A stretch of DNA of 54,813 nt from Bdellovibrionia bacterium (lineage in GTDB: Bacteria; Bdellovibrionota; Bdellovibrionia; Bdellovibrionales; UBA1609), in contig JAUILT010000006.1 of the NCBI GenBank assembly GCA_030432925.1, positions 1 through 54,813 of the forward strand, written 5' to 3'. Made by a program: the position numbers and the translations under genes. The notes under the pieces were generated by a model. It did no database searches. It worked only from the letters and a program-made list of their open reading frames with translations, and was not told the origin of the DNA. Positions 48,914 through 54,813 of the stretch are shown here, piece after piece. Each line of letters starts with the position of its first letter. Within the stretch, counting starts at the first letter, position 1.

Positions 48914-49825
48914 TTAATCCTTTTGGGTATCTGCCTGATGCCGGGTTGTTCTGTTACGACCCTGACCTTTGGACAGATACATGGCTGCATCAGCTTTTTG
49001 AATCAGGTCCGACGCAGAGCCAGAGTCTTTAGGGTATACTGCTATACCAAGGCTTGCTGTAATAAAGGCATCTCGGCCAGGGCCCACAAGTGGGGTTTCT
49101 GCAAGGAGCTTTCTTAAGTTTTCGGCAAATGTCATGGCGTACTTATCACCTGCCTTTGGCAGGATAATGGCAAACTCCTCCCCGCCATAGCGAGACGCGG
49201 TGGCAGGAAGCTTTACTTGAGCTTTCAGCATTTCTCCCATCTGAGCTAGAAGTCGGTCTCCCTCGGGATGGCCATAGCGGTCATTGAAGGATTTGAAGTG
49301 ATCAACGTCTAGCATAATCAGAGCGACTTTATCGTTTTGTTCCAAGCATTTTTTCAGTTCATCTTGAAAAAAACGATGGTTCATAAGACCTGTCACAGGA
49401 TCGGTCAATGAAAGGTATTTAAAATGAGTTTTTTCTGAAAGGTTGATATGGGTTTGTACGGCCTCATGGATCTGAAGTTTGAGGTAGTCATTTTCCCAGG
49501 GCTTAAGAAAGAAGCGATGAATTTCAGCAGAGTTAATGGCATGAGAGAGTTCATTAATATCAATTTGACCAGAGAGAATAGTGCGAGCCGCTGTAGGGCA
49601 AAGTTGCTTCATATGACGTAAAAACTCTACGCCATTCATTCCTGGCATTCGGTAATCACTAACAACAACGGCTAGGTCTAGGTGGTTTTTGGCAATCTCC
49701 AGGCCTTGTTCCGCAGTGGGAGCCGTGAAAACCTCAAAATCTTTTTTCAAGAGACGAGACAGTGACTCGAGAACACCTGCTTCATCGTCCACACAAAGGA
49801 CTTTTGCTTTACCATTTTTGCTCAT
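48914..49825 (-). CDS. Receiver-GGDEF response regulator (PleD-like diguanylate cyclase)
   Basis: 303 residues. An N-terminal receiver (CVDDEAG; VVVSDYRMPGMNG with the phospho-Asp at ~56; FLKPWEN) joins a GGDEF domain by a helical linker. The active site is RYGGEEFAIILP, with the GGEEF core and the metal-binding DVDHF, so it should make c-di-GMP. The RxxD inhibitory site that normally precedes by five residues is KLPA, so product inhibition is probably lost. Followed by the lspA fusion on the same strand, 46 bases later, which could be co-transcribed. The PilZ-like protein at 22408 is a possible effector. Confidence 0.92.
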   Translation of the reverse strand: MSKNGKAKVLCVDDEAGVLESLSRLLKKDFEVFTAPTAEQGLEIAKNHLDLAVVVSDYRMPGMNGVEFLRHMKQLCPTAARTILSGQIDINELSHAINSAEIHRFFLKPWENDYLKLQIHEAVQTHINLSEKTHFKYLSLTDPVTGLMNHRFFQDELKKCLEQNDKVALIMLDVDHFKSFNDRYGHPEGDRLLAQMGEMLKAQVKLPATASRYGGEEFAIILPKAGDKYAMTFAENLRKLLAETPLVGPGRDAFITASLGIAVYPKDSGSASDLIQKADAAMYLSKGQGRNRTTRHQADTQKD

Positions 49826-50028
49826 TTTTTGATTATATCCAAATGCAGTAAGGGTGAGTAGTCTCCATTCATGAATGGGGTATAGTTTTTAGTGCCCCTA
49901 TAAAGCTAAGAAAAACAACAATGCACTGCGCCGACTGCCTCCTGTATTTATTAAATAGCTGTTACACTCTTTCAAGTTGGGTCGAAGCTCTAAGTTATTA
50001 CTATTACCAATGGATTGGGAGATTTCTG

Positions 50029-51498
50029 ATGAAACATTTCCTATTGATTTTGTTATTCGCATTGGGAATCGTCTCTCAGGCCAAAGGAGATGAAAGGTCT
50101 GTGGCGAAGAATTTTAAGGCGGCCATTAAGGCTTCAGGCATTAAAATGGAATCACTGGGCTTGTATGTTTCTATTGGAGAGAAAAACAAGACAACTACGG
50201 TCTTTGAGAATAACTCCAAGAAGCCAATGATTCCAGCGTCTCTAAGTAAAATGATCACCGCTGGTGCAGCGTTGTCGGAGTTACGTCCAGGAACTCGATT
50301 CACCACGGAGTTGGCGACGACAGGTTTCATTGAAAGCAATATTCTTAAAGGTGACCTGTATTTAATTGGTGCCGGAGACCCTGGGTTTGTGTCAGAGTCA
50401 ATGTGGAATCTCGTCAATGAATTCATACGAAATAATATCCATATTATTGAGGGGGATTTAGTTGTTGACGACACCTGGTTTGATCAGGTCCGTCAGGACC
50501 CCAGCCGCGAGGACTCCGGTGTGGACCGAGCCTATAATTCTCCCATTGGTGCTATGTCATTTAACTGGAATTCCGTAAATATTTTTGTACGTCCAGCAGC
50601 TAAAAAAGGGCAGCGACCACAGGTTTTTGTTGATCCTCAAAATAATTATATTCGGGTGATCAACAATGCTCAAACGGTAGATAAAAATAAATCAATAAGT
50701 GTACAGGTTAAGAGAGTGAAAAATCCAGATAAAACCTTTTATGGAAACACTCTTCGGGTGACAGGAGGGATGCCCGTGGGTGCGAGTGAAAAAGTATTTT
50801 ATCGAAGCATTACTGAACCAGATATCTGGAGTGGTTATAACCTGAGGGCTTTCTTGGAAAGACGGGGTATTGAAGTCACTGGTAAGGTTAGAAGGGGCCG
50901 ATTTCCTCAAGGAAGTAAAACAGTCCTTGCTGACGTGGAGAGCTACAGTGTGGAAAAAATGGTCAAAGATATGATGAAGTTTTCCAACAACTATGTGGCA
51001 GAAATGTTGGTCAAGCAAATCGCTGCTACCAAAGTGGCACCTCCTGGTTCAATTCCTAAAGGAATGAACCGGGTTCGTCAGTTCCTTGTTGAAAATGGCA
51101 TTGATCAGGGGATCATCATTGAAAACCCTTCGGGCCTAACTCGAAAAAATAAGTTTCAGCCGAAGGCCTTGCATGATTTTTTGATTTCCATGCGTGGTCA
51201 TTTTGACCTTTTTGCTGAAAACCTCAGTGCTTATCCGTTGGCAGGTGTGGATGGCACACTGGAAAAGAGAATGCGAGGCACTCTTGCAGAAGGCTGGGTT
51301 CGAGCCAAAACAGGTCTGCTCAGTGGAGCGATTGGGCTTGCAGGGTTTGCAGGGCGGCGAGATGGTCAGACTTACAACTTTGTGTTTCTGTTTAATGGCG
51401 CTTCAAACAAGGTCTGGTCGGCTAGAGATTTATTTGATCAGCTGGCGGTGATTCTTGCCAGTGCGGGATCTCCTTTGGCCGATAAAGGTGGTGAATAA
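50029..51498 (+). CDS. dacB: D-alanyl-D-alanine carboxypeptidase/endopeptidase, PBP4 (DacB) type
   Basis: 489 residues from the ATG at 50029, which starts a typical signal peptide (MKHFLLILLFALG, cleaved near SQAKG). An upstream open frame from 49921 is not used. Peptidase S13 motifs: SxxK at Ser71 (PASLSKMITAG), SxN (KFSNNYVAEM) and KTG (RAKTGLLSGA). These enzymes cut D-Ala-D-Ala or DD-crosslinks in peptidoglycan. Predators of the Bdellovibrio type are known to use PBP4-like DD-endopeptidases on prey wall, but nothing here shows which job this copy has. The next gene (MltD-like) starts directly after its stop. Confidence 0.93.
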   Translation: MKHFLLILLFALGIVSQAKGDERSVAKNFKAAIKASGIKMESLGLYVSIGEKNKTTTVFENNSKKPMIPASLSKMITAGAALSELRPGTRFTTELATTGFIESNILKGDLYLIGAGDPGFVSESMWNLVNEFIRNNIHIIEGDLVVDDTWFDQVRQDPSREDSGVDRAYNSPIGAMSFNWNSVNIFVRPAAKKGQRPQVFVDPQNNYIRVINNAQTVDKNKSISVQVKRVKNPDKTFYGNTLRVTGGMPVGASEKVFYRSITEPDIWSGYNLRAFLERRGIEVTGKVRRGRFPQGSKTVLADVESYSVEKMVKDMMKFSNNYVAEMLVKQIAATKVAPPGSIPKGMNRVRQFLVENGIDQGIIIENPSGLTRKNKFQPKALHDFLISMRGHFDLFAENLSAYPLAGVDGTLEKRMRGTLAEGWVRAKTGLLSGAIGLAGFAGRRDGQTYNFVFLFNGASNKVWSARDLFDQLAVILASAGSPLADKGGE

Positions 51499-52947
51499 GT
51501 GCAAGCACTCTTTTTACTGATAGTGACACTTTTCAGCGCTTCTGTGGTTGCCATGGCGGACTCTACTGAAGAAGACACTCCAGTGACCCTTCAGGATTTT
51601 TTTGGCTCTGTGGATATGTTTAAAGCCAGGGACTTTGCTCCTCCGATTTATTCAAGTCAGGAGGGGCGTATTGGATATTTTGAAGGGGTTTTCGGTGTGC
51701 CTACCGGAATGGAAGAGCGGGTGTCTTTTTGGCTCGATATTTATACAAAGTATACCACAGACCAAGGGCTCCTTCATGACAGTGAATATGTTCACCTGGT
51801 GTATGAAGATGTGGATTTTCGGTCAATAATGAAAGATGCCAGTTTGACAGACAGTCAGAAGAGAAAAGCTCGTCGAAAACTGGTTAAGGAAGCTAAAAAA
51901 AGAATTCGAAGACGGCTATTGAAGCTCTCCAAGTTGAAGAGTCCAGCGGGGCTTGAAGGAGAGGATCTCCGTTATTGGTATTTATTTAAAAATGTCGAGG
52001 GCAAGAATAAGTTTCGAAAAGCCTCAAGAAAGGGTCGGTTGAGGTTTCAACTAGGGCAGAAAGACCGCATGATTGAGGGTATCTATCATGCTGGTAAATA
52101 TATTGATCAAATGGAGGAGATTTTTCGAGAGTACAATTTACCCAAAGAATTGGTGAGGATGGTATTTGTTGAGAGTTCCTTTAATCCAAAAGCCGTGAGT
52201 AAAGTGGGCGCGAGTGGAATGTGGCAGTTCATGCGTTACACTGCCAGACAATATATGAAGGTCAACTGGTCTGTAGATGAAAGAAATGACCCTCTTACAG
52301 CCACGAGGGCGGCGGCCAAAAAGCTTCGAAACAATTACAAGATGCTGGAGTCATGGCCATTGGCTGTTACTGGGTACAACCATGGTCCCAATGGTGTTCG
52401 CAGAATGGTTAAGAAGTATAAGACCACAGATATTTCTGAATTGACAGATGTCCGGCGGGGAAGATTTGGATTTGCATCGGCAAACTTCTATGCCACATTT
52501 CTTGCAGCTCTTGAGGCTGAAAAAAATGCCACAAAATACTACGGCAAGCTTAAGACAGCTCACCCGTTAAAAAGTGAAAAGCTTAAATTGGATAAAAACA
52601 TTGATTTGAAAACCATGTTAAAGTTTTTTGATGGAAATATTGATCTAGCAAAAGAGTTCAATCTGCATTTGAGGCCTCGATTTTGGAATGGAAAAACGCT
52701 GATTAAAAAGGGCCATTTCGTTCGTGTGAAAGCCGAAAAGCTGGAGTTGGCAAGAGCGACAATTTCTGAAATGAAAGTGCTCAAAGGGCCTGTTGCCAGC
52801 GGGGATATGCATAAGGTGCAACGAGGGGAGACGCTCAGTGAAATTGCCCTGAGGTTTGGTGTTAGTCTTCGTGCCCTGAAAGAGGTCAATGAAATCAGCA
52901 ACCCTCGACGTGTGCGAGCCGGTCAGAAACTGATCATTCCCCAGTAG
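51499..52947 (+). CDS. mltD: Membrane-bound lytic murein transglycosylase D-like with LysM
   Basis: 482 residues from a GTG directly after dacB. A signal peptide ends at about SVVAMA with no lipobox Cys. A charged helical region (~50-190) leads to an SLT lytic transglycosylase domain at ~200-330, with catalytic Glu in FVESSFNPKAVS and the GASGMWQFM and GYNHGP motifs. A single LysM at the C-terminus (HKVQRGETLSEIALRFGVSL) binds glycan strands. Coupled to dacB, the pair forms a wall-remodelling unit. MltD in enterics has more LysM domains and is a lipoprotein. Confidence 0.92.
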   Translation: MQALFLLIVTLFSASVVAMADSTEEDTPVTLQDFFGSVDMFKARDFAPPIYSSQEGRIGYFEGVFGVPTGMEERVSFWLDIYTKYTTDQGLLHDSEYVHLVYEDVDFRSIMKDASLTDSQKRKARRKLVKEAKKRIRRRLLKLSKLKSPAGLEGEDLRYWYLFKNVEGKNKFRKASRKGRLRFQLGQKDRMIEGIYHAGKYIDQMEEIFREYNLPKELVRMVFVESSFNPKAVSKVGASGMWQFMRYTARQYMKVNWSVDERNDPLTATRAAAKKLRNNYKMLESWPLAVTGYNHGPNGVRRMVKKYKTTDISELTDVRRGRFGFASANFYATFLAALEAEKNATKYYGKLKTAHPLKSEKLKLDKNIDLKTMLKFFDGNIDLAKEFNLHLRPRFWNGKTLIKKGHFVRVKAEKLELARATISEMKVLKGPVASGDMHKVQRGETLSEIALRFGVSLRALKEVNEISNPRRVRAGQKLIIPQ

Positions 52948-52949
52948 CG

Positions 52950-52969
52950 CTAATGTAACGTCACATTAG
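52950..52969. terminator. Short inverted repeat between convergent mltD and hpt
   Basis: CTAATGT (52950-52956) and ACATTAG (52963-52969) form a seven-base AT-rich stem with an AACGTC loop. It could be a weak bidirectional terminator; the T run is poor. Confidence 0.4.
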
Positions 52970-53496
52970 TTCATATTCTGAACCTGCGCAATATAAGGCA
53001 GGTTTCTGTAATAGCCCTGGTAATCCAGTCCATAGCCAACGACAAAGTCATTGGCTATTTCAAATCCAACAAAGTCTACGTCGCACTCTTCTTTTAAAGC
53101 CTCTGGTTTTAGGAGTAGAGAGGCTGTAGACAGGCTGGCAGGGCCCCGTTGTCGTACATGGTGTTTGAGAAAGTTCATGGTCAGGCCGGTATCGACAATA
53201 TCTTCAACCAGCAGTACATGTTTGCCCTTGAGGGGAGTGCGGCAATCGAGGGTCAGCTGGCACTCGCCAGAGGACTTCATTCCGGCGTAACTGGAGGCAC
53301 CCATAAAGTCGCAGTAAATATCCATGTCAATGGCTCGAATCAGATCGGAGTAAAACATAAAAGAGCCTTTCAGGATTCCGACCACAAGCAGCTCTTTGCC
53401 ATCAAATTTTTTACCGATGTCCTCACCCAGAGCACAGACTTTTGTTTGAATGTCGTCTGCGGAAATGAGCTGGGACAATTTCATACTGTCAATCAT
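52966..53496 (-). CDS. hpt: Hypoxanthine phosphoribosyltransferase
   Basis: 176 residues; ATG with AAAGGAG seven bases upstream. Salvages hypoxanthine (and guanine) to IMP/GMP using PRPP. PRPP-binding motif HVLLVEDIVDTGLTM, the flexible loop region SSYAGMKSSGE, and the purine-site FVGFEIANDFVVGYGLDYQG are standard for bacterial Hpt. Length is typical. Separated by 13 bases from tdk upstream, so the two salvage genes probably form one operon. Confidence 0.94.
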   Translation of the reverse strand: MIDSMKLSQLISADDIQTKVCALGEDIGKKFDGKELLVVGILKGSFMFYSDLIRAIDMDIYCDFMGASSYAGMKSSGECQLTLDCRTPLKGKHVLLVEDIVDTGLTMNFLKHHVRQRGPASLSTASLLLKPEALKEECDVDFVGFEIANDFVVGYGLDYQGYYRNLPYIAQVQNMN

Positions 53497-53509
53497 GGTG
53501 GGCTCCTTT

Positions 53510-54151
53510 TTACGTCGAAACAGTCTGATCTATATCAAAGGATTTTATTTTTTTCGACGATAATCTTTCAAGGCGCACGCTCAGTTCAGGGTCAAAGTGA
53601 GTTCTGCATCGAGCCTCATAAGCTTCTGTGGACCCAACAAGAATGTCACCCTGCGCCGCTACCCGTCTCTGGGTGCGTGATGCGGGCTCTCCACAGACCA
53701 TACAGATGGCGTGCTGTTTGCGGACAACCTCAGCGATAGCCATGATATTGGGGATATGACCAAAGGGGCGTCCTTTCCAGTCAGTATCCAGTCCTGCCAC
53801 CAGTACGCGTTTACCGGCACTGGCGAGGACGGTGACAACCTCTACCAGGTCTTCATCAAAAAACTGTCCTTCGTCAATTCCCACAACCTGGGTGTTCTGC
53901 TTCACATTTGAGAGAATTTCATAAGAGGACTTTACGACCGTTGATGGAAACATTGTCTGATTGTGCGAGGCCACATGGTCTTTTGAGTAGCGATCATCGA
54001 TCTGAGGCTTGAACACCTGGATTTTTTGTTGGCCATACTGGGCTCTTTTCAATTGTTTGATGAGCTCTTCTGTTTTTCCACTGAACATGCAGCCGACGAT
54101 AACCTCAATCCAGCCTGGATTGATTTTGTGTCTTACAAACCCCTCTGACAC
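53510..54151 (-). CDS. tdk: Thymidine kinase (type II)
   Basis: 213 residues from a GTG with AAGGGGG upstream. P-loop GCMFSGKTEEL, the DEGQFF motif holding the catalytic Glu, and the zinc-binding lasso with ICMVCGEPAS and YEARCRTHF (CxxC...CxxH) mark the TK1-type fold. Phosphorylates thymidine for DNA synthesis. Common in organisms that take up nucleosides from the environment or host. Its start follows directly on the stop of a doubtful small frame. Confidence 0.93.
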   Translation of the reverse strand: MSEGFVRHKINPGWIEVIVGCMFSGKTEELIKQLKRAQYGQQKIQVFKPQIDDRYSKDHVASHNQTMFPSTVVKSSYEILSNVKQNTQVVGIDEGQFFDEDLVEVVTVLASAGKRVLVAGLDTDWKGRPFGHIPNIMAIAEVVRKQHAICMVCGEPASRTQRRVAAQGDILVGSTEAYEARCRTHFDPELSVRLERLSSKKIKSFDIDQTVST

Positions 54152-54358
54152 TCATTGCCCCCTTTTCAAAACCATAACTCTATACCCCAAAGGATAGAGT
54201 TGGCCAGTTTTTGCCAAGATCTTTTTTGATATTTTCTCAGGTGGAGACCCTTGGGTTGGTTTGAGTTGGCTCCTAGCCTCTGAATCGTTTTTAAAAGGCC
54301 TGTGAATCAAGCTTTCTGCGGCTATCCATGAATTGACAATGGTCCACTCTTCCCTCAT
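54152..54358 (-). CDS. Doubtful small hypothetical protein before tdk
   Basis: 68 codons whose TGA stop immediately precedes the GTG start of tdk, which could mean coupling. Composition is ordinary (MREEWTIVNSWIAAESLIHR, then a Lys-rich end). There is no Shine-Dalgarno at its ATG, no family similarity that I recognise, and it fills the gap where the divergent tdk and bcp promoters would be expected. I keep it at low confidence; it may be chance. Confidence 0.28.
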   Translation of the reverse strand: MREEWTIVNSWIAAESLIHRPFKNDSEARSQLKPTQGSPPEKISKKILAKTGQLYPLGYRVMVLKRGQ

Positions 54359-54394
54359 AGCATGGCAGAGCCAGTAGACAATGAGGGAGGCCCA

Positions 54395-54813
54395 GTGAGC
54401 AAAAAGAAGATAACAAAAAAAGTGACTAAAAAAGTAGCAAAAGTGACCAGCTTGAAAGTTTATAAAGCCAAAACGGCTGTGGGCAAAAAAGTACCGGCCT
54501 TCAGCGTGCCACAGACTGGAGAGTCCGTATTTAAGTTATCAGAGCATAAGGGAAAAAAAGTAGTGATCTATTTTTATCCTAAAGACTCCACGCCAGGTTG
54601 CACTGTAGAGGGACATGACTTTACAAAGCTCCATAAAAAATTCAAAGCGGCAGGTGCAGAGGTGTTTGGCGTCTCCCGAGACTCCATACGTTCCCATGAA
54701 AATTTTAAAGACAAGCAGAGTTATTCTATTGAACTACTCAGCGATGAAGAGGAAAAAATGTGTGCCATTTTTGGAGTGATTAAACTCAAAAACATGTACG
54801 GAAAAAAAGTTCG
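54395..54813 (+). CDS. bcp: Peroxiredoxin of the Bcp/PrxQ family (partial, 3' end outside window)
   Basis: A GTG at 54395 behind AGGGAGG opens a frame that runs to the end of the window (139 codons). A Lys/Val-rich extension of ~25 residues precedes the thioredoxin fold. The peroxidatic Cys lies in FYPKDSTPGCTVEGHDF. The usual resolving Cys five residues further on (CTVQAC in Escherichia Bcp) is His here, so this is a one-Cys type or resolves with a distant Cys. Bcp detoxifies hydroperoxides in the cytosol. The final residues seen (IKLKNMYGKKV) match the family. The C-terminal part is missing. Confidence 0.9.
   Translation, partial: MSKKKITKKVTKKVAKVTSLKVYKAKTAVGKKVPAFSVPQTGESVFKLSEHKGKKVVIYFYPKDSTPGCTVEGHDFTKLHKKFKAAGAEVFGVSRDSIRSHENFKDKQSYSIELLSDEEEKMCAIFGVIKLKNMYGKKV

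Noticed and set aside
47859-52975. 15-base match ACGTCACATTAGTTC at 47858-47872 and near 52959-52973
   Set aside because: About one match of this length is expected by chance in this window. Both lie at gene ends but there is no flanking similarity, so I do not call them attachment sites.
1-54813. CRISPR arrays, transposases, integrases, prophage genes
   Set aside because: No regularly spaced repeats, terminal inverted repeats with a transposase, or phage structural genes were found. The AT-rich segments (9250-11514 and 44286-47876) suggest transfer but have no visible mobility gene.

Overview
The window is about 55 kb of a Gram-negative, flagellated, didermic bacterium. It carries Tol-Pal type lipoproteins, an LspA, an RND pump and a complete DsbD. 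The layout (several short ~275-residue flagellins next to fliD/fliS, FlaG-like proteins, a separate motAB pair, many lipoproteins and sensory kinases) is what I would expect of a Bdellovibrio-like member of the Bdellovibrionota. That assignment is inference from gene content; no rRNA gene is present to confirm it. I see no tRNA, rRNA, CRISPR array, insertion sequence or phage gene.

Region 1 (about 1.6-15 kb) is a flagellar filament locus. It holds a FlaG-like gene, flagellin 1, flagellin 2, a receiver plus membrane histidine kinase pair, flagellins 3 and 4, a large AT-rich membrane spermidine-synthase-like gene, a second FlaG-like gene, fliD, fliS and a fliT-like gene. Sigma-28 type promoters (TAAA-N15/16-GCCGATAA-like) can be read upstream of nearly every one of these. 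The flagellins have long structured 5' leaders, and two share a conserved 3' hairpin.

Region 2 (about 14.7-25 kb) is one tightly overlapping run of genes. It begins with a TPR protein, a Maf-like protein, two GT9 glycosyltransferases separated by a 59-residue coiled-coil protein, and an unknown protein; these plausibly glycosylate flagellin. It continues with a histidine kinase, a receiver, a PilZ-like protein, rsmD, coaD and an aminotransferase. After an internal promoter come a DUF2802 protein and a small beta-rich protein, then an odd GspG-like pseudopilin with a membrane partner.

Region 3 (about 27.6-38 kb) is envelope and housekeeping. A pal/lipoprotein/cpoB/tsaD/rsmA/smpB operon is followed by a HAMP-type membrane protein, a lipoprotein made of 11-residue Phe repeats, an RsuA/RluB-family pseudouridine synthase, an unknown protein, a coiled-coil protein and dsbD, with a 34-bp-stem bidirectional terminator between the last two.

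Region 4 (about 38-54.8 kb) holds motAB (MotB with a degenerate peptidoglycan-binding domain), an orphan RND transporter, a DEDDh exonuclease fused to a WYL-like domain, and an AT-rich cassette (twitch-type radical SAM, PP-loop ATPase, small membrane protein, HTTM-like membrane protein). It then holds an LspA fused to a two-TM/HAMP-like module, a receiver-GGDEF protein, a PBP4-type carboxypeptidase, an MltD-type transglycosylase, hpt, tdk and a truncated bcp.

The most interesting candidates for undescribed biology are the flagellin leader RNAs (cis and trans anti-Shine-Dalgarno complementarity), sigma-28 promoters abutting start codons, the LspA-HAMP fusion, the exonuclease-WYL fusion, and the radical SAM/PP-loop/HTTM cassette.
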